Source: Streptomyces fagopyri (GTDB lineage: Bacteria > Actinomycetota > Actinomycetes > Streptomycetales > Streptomycetaceae). From it: DNA of 64,000 nt. The translations under genes and the position numbers were made by a program. The stretch spans positions 5,518,001 to 5,582,000 of the forward strand of contig NZ_CP045643.1 in NCBI RefSeq assembly GCF_009498275.1, given 5' to 3'. Numbering within the stretch: position 1 is the first letter of the stretch; every line of letters starts with the position of its first letter. The notes below the pieces were generated by a model. That model did not search any database. It was not told the DNA's origin and worked only from the letters and a program-made list of their open reading frames with translations. Shown here piece by piece: positions 27,005 to 36,026 of the stretch.

Positions 27005-27180
27005 CCGTGCGTCACCGCCCTCCGTCGTCGGGACGGCAGGCGCGTCGCCGACGAGGCGCCTGCGGTCGACGCCGTGGCATCACCTGACCGGGCCGCAACG
27101 GGACAGATCGAACAGAAGGGGCGTCAGGGACAGCGTGGGGTCCTCCGGGGAAGGGCCGCAAGCCGGACGGCGCGGGCGGG

Positions 27181-28524
27181 TCAGGCGGTGGGCCGCCCCA
27201 TCGCCCGGTACGTCCAGCCGGCCCGCCGCCACAGCTCCGGGTCGAGGGCGTTGCGCCCGTCGAGGAGCACACGGGCGGTGGCCACCTCACCCAGGGCCGC
27301 GGGGTCGAGCTCACGGAACTCGCGCCACTCGGTGAGGTGCAGGACGACGTCGGCGCCGCGTACGGCCCCGGCCGCCGAGTCGGCGTACCCGAGCGTCGGG
27401 AAGAGCCGCCGGGCGTTCGCCATGCCCTTGGGGTCGTAGACGGTGACCTGGCCGCCCTGGAGGTGTATCTGCCCGGCGACGTTCAGCGCCGGCGAGTCCC
27501 GTACGTCGTCGGAGTCGGGCTTGAAGGTCGCGCCCAGCACGGCGACCCGCTTGCCGAGGAACGAACCGCCGCCGAGCGCCTCCCGGGCCATCTCGACCAT
27601 CTGGCCGCGCCGCCGCATGTTGATGGAGTCGATCTCGCGCAGGAAGGTCAGCGCCTGGTCGGCTCCCAGCTCCCCGGCGCGCGCCATGAAGGCGCGGATG
27701 TCCTTGGGCAGACAGCCGCCCCCGAAGCCGATCCCGGCCCGCAGGAACTTCTTGCCGATCCGCTCGTCGTGTCCGATGGCCTCGGCGAGCATGGCGACGT
27801 CGCCGCCGGCCGCCTCGCAGACCTCGGCCATGGCGTTGATGAAAGAGATCTTGGTCGCGAGGAAGGAGTTCGCGGAGGTCTTCACCAGCTCGGCGGTCGG
27901 GAAGTCGGTCACCACGAAGGGCGAGCCCTCGGCGACCGGCGTCGTGTACACCTCGCGCAGCAGCTTCTCGGACCGCTCGCCGCGCACACCCACCACGATC
28001 CGGTCGGGGTGCAGGGTGTCCTGCACGGCGAAGCCCTCGCGCAGGAACTCCGGGTTCCAGGCGAGCTCGGCGTCCTCGCCGGCGGGGGACAGCTCGGCGA
28101 GCGTCCGCGCCAGCCGTTCCGCGGAGCCCACGGGCACGGTGGACTTGCCGACGACGAGGGCGGGTCCCCTCAGGTGCGGGGCGAGCGACTCGAAGGCCGC
28201 GTCGACGTACGACATGTCGCACGCGTACTCGCCGTGTTTCTGCGGGGTGTTCACGCAGACGAAGTGGACGTCGCCGAACTCCCCGACCTCGGCCCAGTCC
28301 ATGGTGAAGCGCAGGCGTCCGGTGGACCCCTCGATGCCCGCCACGTGCTTGCGCAGCAACTCCTCGAGGCCCGGCTCGTACATCGGGACCTCGCCCCGCT
28401 GGAGCATCTCGATCTTCTCGGGGACGACGTCGAGACCCAGCACCTCGAAACCGAGTTCGGCCATGGCCGCGGCGTGGGTGGCGCCGAGATAGCCGGTGCC
28501 GATCACGGTGATCTTGAGGGCCAT
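27181..28524 (-). CDS. ugd: UDP-glucose 6-dehydrogenase
   Basis: 447 residues; oxidises UDP-glucose to UDP-glucuronate using two NAD. The Rossmann start is ITVIGTGYLGATHAAAMAELG, with KSTVPVGSAERL, WNPEFLREGFAVQD, ELVKTSANSFLATKISFINA, the catalytic Cys in GFGGGCLPKDIRAF, and GATFKPDSDDVRDSPAL. AGGAG precedes the ATG, and TATACC lies about 15 bases upstream as a -10 candidate. It supplies uronic acid for envelope polysaccharide, in line with the glycan genes downstream. A GDP-mannose dehydrogenase is the close alternative. Confidence 0.92.
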   Translation of the reverse strand: MALKITVIGTGYLGATHAAAMAELGFEVLGLDVVPEKIEMLQRGEVPMYEPGLEELLRKHVAGIEGSTGRLRFTMDWAEVGEFGDVHFVCVNTPQKHGEYACDMSYVDAAFESLAPHLRGPALVVGKSTVPVGSAERLARTLAELSPAGEDAELAWNPEFLREGFAVQDTLHPDRIVVGVRGERSEKLLREVYTTPVAEGSPFVVTDFPTAELVKTSANSFLATKISFINAMAEVCEAAGGDVAMLAEAIGHDERIGKKFLRAGIGFGGGCLPKDIRAFMARAGELGADQALTFLREIDSINMRRRGQMVEMAREALGGGSFLGKRVAVLGATFKPDSDDVRDSPALNVAGQIHLQGGQVTVYDPKGMANARRLFPTLGYADSAAGAVRGADVVLHLTEWREFRELDPAALGEVATARVLLDGRNALDPELWRRAGWTYRAMGRPTA

Positions 28525-28655
28525 GCGTGCTCCTGGGGTATACGGCCGTGGGTGCGCTGCCCGAGCATAGTCGGGGCATGACGGGGCCCCTCGTCGGGCA
28601 GGTTTCCCGCTGTCGCCAAGCTCACGTATACCTCCCGTGGGCGGGCCCCTAAAAT

Positions 28656-28674
28656 TTAGGTTACTTAACGGTAA
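28656..28674 (+). promoter_or_regulatory. Iron-box-like half site upstream of the acyl-CoA dehydrogenase
   Basis: TTAGGTTACTTAACGGTAA. The left eight bases match the DtxR/DmdR iron-box half TTAGGTTA; the right half is poor, 12 of 19 overall. It sits in an unusually AT-rich island 27 bases before the start codon, where a repressor would overlap the promoter. Speculative. Confidence 0.25.
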
Positions 28675-28700
28675 TTAGCGTCTTTGGAGCGTGAGAGACC

Positions 28701-29873
28701 TTGGCCGGATCGGCTGATTTCGACCTGTACCGCCCTTCCGAGGAGCACGACATGCTCCGGGACGCGATCCGTTCGCTGGCCGAGGCGAAGATCGCGCCGT
28801 ACGCGGCCGTGGTGGACGAGGAGGCCCGTTTCCCGCAGGAGGCCCTGGACGCCCTGGTCTCGTCCGACCTGCACGCCGTGCACGTGCCGGAGACGTACGG
28901 CGGTGCGGGCGCCGACGCGCTCGCGACCGTGATCGTGATCGAGGAGGTGGCGCGGGTGTGCGCCAGCTCGTCCCTCATCCCGGCCGTGAACAAGCTCGGC
29001 TCGCTCCCGGTGATCCTCTCCGGTTCCGAGGCCCTGAAGCAGAAGTACCTGGCGCCCCTGGCGGCGGGCGACGGCATGTTCTCCTACGCCCTCTCCGAGC
29101 CGGACGCGGGCTCGGACGCGGCGGGCATGAAGACGAAGGCGGTCCGCGACGGCGACTCCTACGTCCTCAACGGCGTGAAGCGCTGGATCACCAACGCGGG
29201 CGAGTCCGAGTACTACACGGTGATGGCCGTCACCGACCCCACGAAGCGCTCCAAGGGCATATCGGCCTTCGTGGTCGAGAAGTCGGACGAGGGCGTCTCC
29301 TTCGGCGCGCCGGAGAAGAAGCTCGGCATCAAGGGCAGCCCGACGCGCGAGGTCTACCTCGACAACGTCCGCATCCCGGCGGACCGCATGATCGGCGAGG
29401 AGGGCACGGGCTTCGCCACCGCGATGAAGACCCTGGACCACACCCGCATCACGATCGCGGCCCAGGCCCTCGGCATCGCCCAGGGCGCTCTCGACTACGC
29501 CAAGGGCTATGTCCGCGAGCGCAAGCAGTTCGGCAAGCCGATCGCCGACTTCCAGGGCATCCAGTTCATGCTCGCCGACATGGCCATGAAGATCGAGGCG
29601 GCCCGCCAGCTGACGTACGCGGCCGCCGCCAAGTCCGAGCGCGTCTCCGCCGGAGGCGGAGAAGGCGGCCTCACCTTCCAGGGCGCGGCGGCCAAGTGCT
29701 TCGCCTCGGACGTCGCCATGGAGGTCACCACGGACGCCGTCCAGCTGCTTGGCGGCTACGGCTACACCCGCGACTACCCGGTGGAGCGCATGATGCGCGA
29801 CGCGAAGATCACCCAGATCTACGAGGGCACGAACCAGGTCCAGCGGATCGTGATGGCGCGCAACCTGCCGTAA
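28701..29873 (+). CDS. Acyl-CoA dehydrogenase
   Basis: 390-residue FAD enzyme introducing the alpha-beta double bond of an acyl-CoA. Motifs: YALSEPDAGSDAAGMKTKA, WITNAGESEYYTVMA, the substrate/FAD region QFGKPIADFQGIQFMLADMA, LLGGYGYTRDYPVERMMRDA, and the catalytic Glu in QIYEGTNQVQRIVMAR. Length is typical for short/medium-chain enzymes. The start is TTG at 28701 after a GAGAGACC leader; no in-frame ATG or GTG fits the conserved N-terminus. Chain-length preference is not readable. Confidence 0.93.
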   Translation: MAGSADFDLYRPSEEHDMLRDAIRSLAEAKIAPYAAVVDEEARFPQEALDALVSSDLHAVHVPETYGGAGADALATVIVIEEVARVCASSSLIPAVNKLGSLPVILSGSEALKQKYLAPLAAGDGMFSYALSEPDAGSDAAGMKTKAVRDGDSYVLNGVKRWITNAGESEYYTVMAVTDPTKRSKGISAFVVEKSDEGVSFGAPEKKLGIKGSPTREVYLDNVRIPADRMIGEEGTGFATAMKTLDHTRITIAAQALGIAQGALDYAKGYVRERKQFGKPIADFQGIQFMLADMAMKIEAARQLTYAAAAKSERVSAGGGEGGLTFQGAAAKCFASDVAMEVTTDAVQLLGGYGYTRDYPVERMMRDAKITQIYEGTNQVQRIVMARNLP

Positions 29874-29903
29874 GCCCCCGACGTCACCTCGGTCACGTCC
29901 GTC

Positions 29904-29932
29904 ACAGCCCCCGGCCCGCCGCCGGGGGCTGT
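29904..29932. terminator. 12-bp inverted repeat between convergent genes
   Basis: ACAGCCCCCGGC (29904-29915) pairs with GCCGGGGGCTGT (29921-29932) across CCGCC, 31 bases past the acyl-CoA dehydrogenase stop and before the HAD gene end. Likely bidirectional terminator. Confidence 0.72.
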
Positions 29933-29972
29933 CGTCGTCGGGGCCGGGGCGCGGTTCACGGCCGGCCGGCGG

Positions 29973-30611
29973 TCACAGGGTGCCCAGCGCGCGGCGCAGG
30001 TCCTCGGGGGAGCGGTAGTGGACGGCCCGCATTCCGAGCGCGGCGGCCGCCTCCACGTTCTCCTGGGTGTCGTCCACGAACAGACAGCGCCCGGCCGGGA
30101 CGCCGGCCCGCTCGACGGCGATGTCGTAGATGCGCCGGTCGGGCTTGGCGATGCCCACCCGCGCGCTGCTGACCACGTGGTGGGCGAGGTCCGTCAGGCC
30201 CAGGACCTCCAGGTCCTCCTCCAGCTGTACCGAGGTGTTGGTGACGAGGACCAGCGGTACGTGGGCGCGGGCCCCGCGCAGCAGCGACACCACCGCCGGG
30301 TCCGCCCGGAACGGCGTCCGCACGAGTGCCTCGCCCAGCTCCCGGGCGGTCGCCTCGGACACCAGTCCGGCCAGCCCCTGTACAGCCGACCGCGCCCACT
30401 CGTCCGGCGTGACCCGCCCCACCACCAGCGGCAGCACCGTGTCCGGCGCGAAGGCCAGCTTCATGGTGGTGCCCTCGGCCAGTCCGGCGGCGCGCTCCAG
30501 CGCGTTCAGGTGGGACGGGTCGTAGACGCGGATCACGTTGTCGACGTCGCACAGCACCGCGTCGAAGGGACGACCGCCCGAGGTGGGGCGTGAGGCGGGG
30601 GAGAGGGTCAT
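29973..30611 (-). CDS. HAD-superfamily hydrolase
   Basis: 212 residues with the HAD core: motif I AVLCDVDNVIRVYD (nucleophile Asp and acid/base Asp), a helical cap, motif II LVLVTNTS, the Lys in GIAKPDRRIYDIA and motif III CLFVDDTQENVEAAAALGM. Motif I reads DxDN where DxDGT is usual. Probably a small-molecule phosphatase; substrate unknown. The ATG at 30611 is the first in frame after a Pro/Gly-poor leader. It is followed by a convergent terminator. Confidence 0.88.
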   Translation of the reverse strand: MTLSPASRPTSGGRPFDAVLCDVDNVIRVYDPSHLNALERAAGLAEGTTMKLAFAPDTVLPLVVGRVTPDEWARSAVQGLAGLVSEATARELGEALVRTPFRADPAVVSLLRGARAHVPLVLVTNTSVQLEEDLEVLGLTDLAHHVVSSARVGIAKPDRRIYDIAVERAGVPAGRCLFVDDTQENVEAAAALGMRAVHYRSPEDLRRALGTL

Positions 30612-30971
30612 GCCGCCACCCTGACATCCGCCCCCGCGAACCCCGCGACCAGGGCCACCGACGACGCCCCTCCGGCGGGTCTCGGGCCCCCTCCAGACCG
30701 GGCGGCCTTCCAGCTCCGCGGACCCGTCTGCCCTCCCGGTCGCGCAGGGCCACGCCGAACCGGGCGCAGCGGCACCCCTTCAGGGGCGCGGGGAACCGTG
30801 CGCGCAACCACACCCCACCCGCACCCGAAGAACCCACGCCCCGGGCCGTACGCTCCGGGAACTCCAGGAACTCCAGCGATCTCGTACGCCACAACCCGGA
30901 CGCCCCGGTTCTTCGTGACCTCGGACTCGGGCGTCCTTCGCGGCCCGGGATCCGGTGCTCCCCGTAACCCC

Positions 30972-31069
30972 GGGCTCGGGTGTCCCGAACACCCGGGGCT
31001 CGGGTGTCCCGAACGCCGCGGGGCTCGGGTGTCCCGAACACCCCGGGTTCCGCGGGTGTTCGGGACCCG
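30972..31069. repeat. Three direct copies plus one inverted copy of a 19-base unit
   Basis: GGGCTCGGGTGTCCCGAAC occurs at 30972-30990, 30996-31014 and 31021-31039 (spacing 24-25 bases), followed by an inverted copy GGGTGTTCGGGACCCG at 31054-31069. The inverted copy can pair with any of the three, giving alternative hairpins. Confidence 0.8.
31031..31066 (-). terminator. 13-bp hairpin downstream of the thioesterase gene
   Basis: GTCCCGAACACCC (31031-31043) pairs perfectly with 31054-31066 across a ten-base loop, about 43 bases past the thioesterase stop on the minus strand. Confidence 0.6.
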
Positions 31070-31108
31070 TGAACCCCGGAACCCACCCTCCTCACGGCGC
31101 CCGAGGCG

Positions 31109-31657
31109 CTACGCGTCCAACCCCTCCGCCACCCGCTTCTCCCGCAGTTCCATGATCGCCCGGCGGCGGGCCAGACGGTGGGTGCGGCGGATCTGGGCCT
31201 CCTGGCAGCGGCGCTCGTCCCGCTCGGTCTCCGGGAGGACGGGCGGGACGCGGCGCGGCTTGCCGTCCGCGTCGACCGCGGCGAAGACCAGATAGGCGGA
31301 GCCGACCTGCTGGGGTGGTGTGGACTCGTTCCACCGCTCGGCGAGCACCCGGACGCCGACCTCCATCGACGTCCGGCCCGTCCAGTTGACCTGGGCCTTC
31401 ACATGGACGAGGTCGCCCACGCGCACGGGCTCCAGGAAGGCCATCTCGTCCATGGAGGCGGTGACCGCGGGCCCGCCGGAGTGCCGTCCGGCCACCGCGC
31501 CCGCCGCGTCGTCGACGAGCTTCATGATCACTCCACCGTGCACCGTGCCCAGAAGGTTGGTGTCGTTGTGGGTCATGATGTGGCTGAGGGTGGTCCGGGA
31601 CGCTGAGGTCGGCTTTCCCGGAATATCGGATTCCGGAGTGGGCGCCTGGTCTGTCAT
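31109..31657 (-). CDS. Acyl-CoA thioesterase, hotdog fold
   Basis: 182 residues. The N-terminal hotdog domain carries LSHIMTHNDTNLLGTVHGGV with the catalytic-type Asn/Asp and HGG, then IMKLVDDAAGAVAGRHSGG, DEMAFLEPVRVGDLVHVKAQV and VGSAYLVFAAVD. A basic helical tail of about 45 residues follows. It resembles YciA/BACH-type enzymes that hydrolyse acyl-CoA. The ATG at 31657 is chosen; a GTG at 31666 adds three residues, and TAGGGT just upstream suggests a nearly leaderless message. It is divergent from the first LCP gene. Confidence 0.9.
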   Translation of the reverse strand: MTDQAPTPESDIPGKPTSASRTTLSHIMTHNDTNLLGTVHGGVIMKLVDDAAGAVAGRHSGGPAVTASMDEMAFLEPVRVGDLVHVKAQVNWTGRTSMEVGVRVLAERWNESTPPQQVGSAYLVFAAVDADGKPRRVPPVLPETERDERRCQEAQIRRTHRLARRRAIMELREKRVAEGLDA

Positions 31658-31777
31658 GCCCTCCACCCTATGCGGGGTAAGGACACGGTCCGCTTTGCAT
31701 CAGCTCTGCAACAGGCGTGACCCAGATCTCCCCCCTCTCTTGTTAGGCACATGGGGCGGCCCTGCACACTGGTCCGC

Positions 31778-33082
31778 ATGAACGATTGGCCCGACGGGTG
31801 GGACGACAACCGCAACAACGGCGGCAACCGTTACGGTCGCGGCAGCGCGGGCGCACAGCCCGAGAGCGCCCGCGTCATGCGGCAGGTTCGGCGTGGTCCG
31901 GCGACGCCCGGTCCGGGCCCCGGCGCCCCGCCCTACGGCGGAGTGCCCCAGCAGCCGTCCTACGGGGACGGCCAGGGGTACGGCGACGGCTACGACAACG
32001 GATACGACTCCGGCTACAACACCGGCCACGTCTACGGATCGCCGAACGGCCCCGGAGGCCCGCAGGGGCCCGGTGGCACCGGCACCCGGGACCCGCGCCC
32101 CGCGCCGAACTGGCGGCGCCGGATCAAGTGGACCGCGATCACACTGGTCACGCTCTTCGTCGTGGTCTCCGTCGGCACGTACTTCTGGGCGGACTCCAAG
32201 CTCCACCGTGACGTGGATCTGTCGAAGGTCATCGACCGTCCCGACGCGGGCAAGGGCACCAACTACCTGATCGTCGGCTCCGACAGCCGCGCCGGAATGT
32301 CCGCCGAGGACAAGAAGAAGCTGCACACCGGGTCCGCCGAGGGCAAGCGCACGGACTCCATGATGATCCTGCACACCGGCGACAACGGCTCCACGCTGGT
32401 CTCGCTGCCCCGTGACTCGAACGTCGAGATACCGAGCTACAAGGGCTCCGACTCCGGCAAGACGTACCAGGGCACGGGCCGGCACGTGAAGCTGAACGCG
32501 GCGTACGCGGAGGACGGCCCCGAACTCCTCGTGCGGACCGTCGAGTTCAACACCGGTCTGCGCATCGACCACTACGTGGAGATCGGCTTCGGCGGCTTCG
32601 CGAAGATCGTGGACGCGGTCGGCGGCGTCGACATGACCCTCGACAAGGGTTTCAAGGACAAGTACTCCGGCGCCGACTTCAAGGCGGGCAAGCAGACGCT
32701 GAACGGCGAGCAGGCCCTCGCCTTCGTCCGTACCCGGCACGCCTTCGCCGCCTCGGACCTGGAGCGCACCAAGAACCAGCAGAAGTTCCTGGCCGCCCTG
32801 GCCCACCAGGTCGCGACCCCCTCCACGGTCCTGAACCCCTTCGCGCTCTACCCGACGATGGGCGCGGGCCTGGACTCGCTGACCGTCGACAAGGACATGA
32901 GCCTGTGGGACCTCGCGGACATGTTCTGGGCGATGAAGGGCGTCACCGGCGGTGACGGCAAGTCCATGAACATGCCGATCTCCGGCTCCACGGGCGGCAA
33001 CCTCGTCTGGGACAAGACCAAGGTCAAGGCGCTGGTCGACGAGCTGAAGAACGACGACAAGGTGACGGTCTCGGGCAACTGA
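31778..33082 (+). CDS. LCP-family (LytR-CpsA-Psr) cell-wall polymer ligase 1
   Basis: 434 residues: a Gly/Tyr/Pro-rich cytoplasmic N-terminus (about 110 residues), a TM helix (about 118-137) and an extracytoplasmic LCP domain. Visible: YLIVGSDSRAG, KRTDSMMILH, SLPRDSNVEIP with the phosphate-binding Arg, KLNAAYAEDGPELLVRTVE, VGGVDMTLDKGF, QTLNGEQALAFVRTRHAF, and LERTKNQQKFLAAL. LCP enzymes move lipid-linked glycopolymers onto peptidoglycan. No LytR_C domain. No ribosome site; TTGTTA (31740) and CACACT (31765) suggest a leaderless mRNA. Confidence 0.93.
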   Translation: MNDWPDGWDDNRNNGGNRYGRGSAGAQPESARVMRQVRRGPATPGPGPGAPPYGGVPQQPSYGDGQGYGDGYDNGYDSGYNTGHVYGSPNGPGGPQGPGGTGTRDPRPAPNWRRRIKWTAITLVTLFVVVSVGTYFWADSKLHRDVDLSKVIDRPDAGKGTNYLIVGSDSRAGMSAEDKKKLHTGSAEGKRTDSMMILHTGDNGSTLVSLPRDSNVEIPSYKGSDSGKTYQGTGRHVKLNAAYAEDGPELLVRTVEFNTGLRIDHYVEIGFGGFAKIVDAVGGVDMTLDKGFKDKYSGADFKAGKQTLNGEQALAFVRTRHAFAASDLERTKNQQKFLAALAHQVATPSTVLNPFALYPTMGAGLDSLTVDKDMSLWDLADMFWAMKGVTGGDGKSMNMPISGSTGGNLVWDKTKVKALVDELKNDDKVTVSGN

Positions 33083-33104
33083 GGACCCGACGCCCCGCAC
33101 CCAC

Positions 33105-33141
33105 GACAGGGCCCCGCCGGACACACCGGCGGGGCCCTGTC
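33105..33141. terminator. Perfect 16-bp hairpin between convergent LCP genes
   Basis: GACAGGGCCCCGCCGG (33105-33120) pairs with 33126-33141 over an ACACA loop, 22 bases after one LCP stop and 28 before the end of the other. Strong bidirectional terminator. Confidence 0.82.
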
Positions 33142-33169
33142 CGCTGCCCGCCCGCTCATCCCCGCCGGC

Positions 33170-34690
33170 CTACCGGCACAGCACCTCGTCGCCGGTCAGC
33201 ACGGGGGACGACTCCCCCGGGGACGGAGTGTCGACCCGTACCCGTCTGACCTCCTTGAAGTCCGCCCCCGCGAGCACCTTCAGTACCGGACCCTGCCCGT
33301 CGACCGCGCGCAGCTCGCTGCCGGGCAGCGCCGCCGCAAGGGAGCGCGCGGAACGGTCCCAGCGCGGGTCGTACACGATGACGGTGTGCTTCAGGTCCGG
33401 CTCCTGCGTGGTGGCGGGCCGCCCGGTCGTACGGAAACCGCTGGCGGCGAGCGCGCCGTCCACCCGCCTGCCGAGGCCCTCGGTGGACGTCGCGTTCTCG
33501 ACCTGGACATGGATCTGCTGCGGGGCCACCTCGACCCGGGCGGCCGCGCTGCGCACGGTCGGGTGCGTCGCGGTGAGCGGCTTGTCGTCGCGCAGCGACC
33601 GGAAGAGCTGGGCGGCCTTCGGCTCGTCCCACTTCAGTGTCGAGCCGATGCCCTTGACGGCGTAGCCCATCTGCCCGATCGGCACGGTCGTGAACTCGGA
33701 GGAGGAGGGGGAGAAGTTGCGCATCGCCCGGCCGAGGTCCAGCAGCTCGTCCGTGCCGAAGCCCTTGTCCGCGCGGACCGAGCCGAGCACGGCCCGGGTG
33801 ACGTCGCGGAACCTCAGCGGGTTCAGCAGCACCCCGGAGGAGGTGGCCCGGCCGATCAGCGCCGCCAGGAACCGCTGCTGGCGCTGCATCCTGCCGAGGT
33901 CGGAGGCGCCGTCGACGTGCCGGGAGCGCACGTACTGCAGCGCCTGCCCGCCGTTCAGCTGGTGCGGGCCGGCCGTCAGGTCGAGTCCGGTGTACGAGTC
34001 CTTCAGGGGCCGCGTGGCGCAGATGTCGACGCCGCCGAGCACGTCCACGGTCTTCATGAAGCTGGTGAAGTCGACCTCCAGATAGTGGTCGATCTTCAGG
34101 TGGGTCATGTTCTCGACGGTGCGCACGGTGAGCTGCGGACCGCCCTCCGCGTACGCCGCGTTCAGCTTGATCGGGTGCGGGTTGTGCTGCGCGCCGGTGG
34201 TCTGGTCGGTGTGCACGGGCGTCTCGGCGTACGAGTCGCGGGGCAGGCTGACGACGCTGGCGCGCTCCTTGTCCGCCGCGATGTGCACGATCATGATCGT
34301 GTCGGTGCAGTGACAGGGGGTGCCGCCCAGGTGGTACGCGCGCCGTTCCTTCTCCGTGATCCGGTCGCGGCCGTCGGTGCCGACCAGCAGGACGTTCATG
34401 CCGTGGCCGGCGGCGGGACGGTTCTTCATGTCCTTGAAGGGGTCGACCCGGGCGATGTCCTCGTCGAGGCTGGTGACCACCGCGTGCCCGATGCCCGCGG
34501 AGGCGAGGACCACCACCGACAGCGTGGTGACGACCCGCATGGCCCAGCGCGGCCTCTTCCTCCGTACGGGGGGTCGCGCCGCGGGCCGCCGGGTGCGGGA
34601 CGGCTGCGGGCGGCCCTGGAGCGGCGGACGCCGTGGACGGGCGGGGTCGGGGGCGTGGGGCGGGGCGGCGGAGCGGGGCGACGTGGGCAA
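33170..34690 (-). CDS. LCP-family cell-wall polymer ligase 2, with LytR_C domain
   Basis: 506 residues: a Pro/Arg-rich cytoplasmic part, a TM helix (about 52-72), the LCP domain (MNVLLVGTDGRD, SLPRDSYAETP, KLNAAYAEGGPQLTVRTVE, LGGVDICATRPLKDSYTG, QALQYVRSRHVDGASDLGRM) and a C-terminal LytR_C domain (IHVQVENATSTEGLGRRVDG ... HTVIVYDPRW). The TTG at 34690 is preferred because GGAGGT stands seven bases upstream; a GTG two codons earlier is too close to that site. It is divergent from the glycosyltransferase at 34817. Confidence 0.91.
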   Translation of the reverse strand: MPTSPRSAAPPHAPDPARPRRPPLQGRPQPSRTRRPAARPPVRRKRPRWAMRVVTTLSVVVLASAGIGHAVVTSLDEDIARVDPFKDMKNRPAAGHGMNVLLVGTDGRDRITEKERRAYHLGGTPCHCTDTIMIVHIAADKERASVVSLPRDSYAETPVHTDQTTGAQHNPHPIKLNAAYAEGGPQLTVRTVENMTHLKIDHYLEVDFTSFMKTVDVLGGVDICATRPLKDSYTGLDLTAGPHQLNGGQALQYVRSRHVDGASDLGRMQRQQRFLAALIGRATSSGVLLNPLRFRDVTRAVLGSVRADKGFGTDELLDLGRAMRNFSPSSSEFTTVPIGQMGYAVKGIGSTLKWDEPKAAQLFRSLRDDKPLTATHPTVRSAAARVEVAPQQIHVQVENATSTEGLGRRVDGALAASGFRTTGRPATTQEPDLKHTVIVYDPRWDRSARSLAAALPGSELRAVDGQGPVLKVLAGADFKEVRRVRVDTPSPGESSPVLTGDEVLCR

Positions 34691-34816
34691 GGGGGACACC
34701 TCCGCGAGGCTGGGCGTGGGGATGCGTGAGCACGGTAGGCAGATACGATCTCCTGCCCGGCCCGTAGGCAGGGCGGCGCGCGCCCGTGTCCCCCATTCGC
34801 GGTAACGTGACGTCCG

Positions 34817-35851
34817 ATGAGCGAGAAGTCTGGCGTGCAGCCCCCCGCCGTATCCGTGATCATGCCCGTCCTCAACGAGGAGAGGCACCTGCGCGGAGCC
34901 GTCCAAGCGATCCTTGCGCAGGAGTACGACGGCGAGATGGAGGTGGTGATCGCCATCGGTCCGTCCACGGACCGTACGGACGAGATCGCGGCCCGGCTCG
35001 TCGCCGAGGACCCGCGCGTGCACACCGTGCCGAACCCGACCGGCCGCACCCCCGCCGCGCTCAACGCGGCGATCAAGGCGTCCCGGCATCCCGTCGTCGT
35101 CCGCGTGGACGGGCACGGCATCCTCTCCCCGAACTACATCGCCACCGCCGTCCGCCTTCTGGAGGAGACGGGCGCGCAGAACGTCGGCGGCATCATGCAC
35201 GCCGAGGGCGAGAACGACTGGGAGCACGCCGTCGCCGCCGCGATGACCTCGAAGATCGGCGTGGGCAACGCGGCCTTCCACACGGGCGGTGAGGCCGGCC
35301 CGGCCGAGACCGTGTACCTGGGCGTCTTCCGGCGCGAGGCGCTGGAGCGGCAGGGCGGCTACAACGAGGAGTTCATCCGCGCCCAGGACTGGGAGCTGAA
35401 CTTCCGGATCCGGGAGGCGGGCGGCCTCATCTGGTTCTCGCCCGAGCTGAGGGTGTCGTACCGGCCGAGGCCCTCCGTCAGGGCCCTCGCCAAGCAGTAC
35501 AAGGACTACGGGCGCTGGCGCCACGTCGTCGCCCGCTACCACGAGGGTTCCATCAACCTGCGCTACCTCGCGCCGCCGGCCGCGGTGTGCGCGATCGCGG
35601 CGGGCGTCGTGGTGGGCGCCGCGCTGACGCCGTGGGGCTTCCTGATCCCCGGCGGCTACCTCGCGGCGATAGCCGCGGGTTCGCTGCCCGCGGGCAAGGG
35701 GCTGCCGGCCAAGGCGCGCCTGCAGATCCCCGTGGCCCTCGCCACCATGCATATGTCCTGGGGCTTCGGCTTCCTGACCAGCCCGCGCGCGCTGGCCCGA
35801 AAGGTGATCGCCTCACGGCGTCCCGCCGTACGGGAGTCCGCCGCTACGTGA
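34817..35851 (+). CDS. Family 2 glycosyltransferase with C-terminal membrane helices
   Basis: 344 residues. GT-A catalytic part: VSVIMPVLNEERHLRGAVQA, VVRVDGHGILSP (DxD-like metal site), AFHTGGEAGPAETVYLGVFR and the acceptor-site QDWELNFRIREAGG. Two to three hydrophobic helices follow at about 255-300. It probably builds lipid-linked envelope glycan on the inner membrane face for the neighbouring LCP ligases. It lacks a ribosome site and has TAACGT eight bases before the ATG, so it is likely leaderless. Sugar donor unknown. Confidence 0.92.
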   Translation: MSEKSGVQPPAVSVIMPVLNEERHLRGAVQAILAQEYDGEMEVVIAIGPSTDRTDEIAARLVAEDPRVHTVPNPTGRTPAALNAAIKASRHPVVVRVDGHGILSPNYIATAVRLLEETGAQNVGGIMHAEGENDWEHAVAAAMTSKIGVGNAAFHTGGEAGPAETVYLGVFRREALERQGGYNEEFIRAQDWELNFRIREAGGLIWFSPELRVSYRPRPSVRALAKQYKDYGRWRHVVARYHEGSINLRYLAPPAAVCAIAAGVVVGAALTPWGFLIPGGYLAAIAAGSLPAGKGLPAKARLQIPVALATMHMSWGFGFLTSPRALARKVIASRRPAVRESAAT

Positions 35852-35860
35852 GGCGGAGGA

Positions 35861-35884
35861 CCCGCCGGCACGCGTGCCGGCGGG
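35861..35884. terminator. 24-base perfect palindrome
   Basis: CCCGCCGGCACG followed at once by its reverse complement, ten bases after the glycosyltransferase stop. It folds to a hairpin with a tight loop. Confidence 0.65.
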
Positions 35885-35962
35885 CGCCCCTCGCGGAGGG
35901 GCACGGCCGCCCGGGACCGTCAGCCGCGGTGGCCGGAGCATTCGATCGTGAGAGAGCGACGC

Positions 35963-35996
35963 GCGAGCGCCGCCCGGATCACCGGGCGGCGCTCGC
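35963..35996. terminator. Perfect 15-bp hairpin with ATCA tetraloop
   Basis: GCGAGCGCCGCCCGG (35963-35977) pairs with 35982-35996. It lies 31 bases beyond the end of the convergent LCP gene, so the two convergent genes are insulated by two separate hairpins. Confidence 0.78.
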
Positions 35997-36026
35997 GTGC
36001 GGAACGACGACGGACCGTCGGGTCCG

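Larger units (their letters stand above)
30612..31108. other. Repeat-rich gap between HAD and thioesterase genes
   Basis: 497 bases, both flanking genes on the minus strand. It holds a family B dispersed repeat (30777-30796, CCTTCAGGGGCGCGGGGAAC) and a GGGCTCGGGTGTCCC array with a matching inverted copy (30972-31069). No coding frame is credible. Confidence 0.6.

Noticed and set aside
30972..31069. CRISPR-like regular spacing of direct repeats
   Set aside because: Only three units, 5-6 base spacers and an inverted copy; no cas genes.
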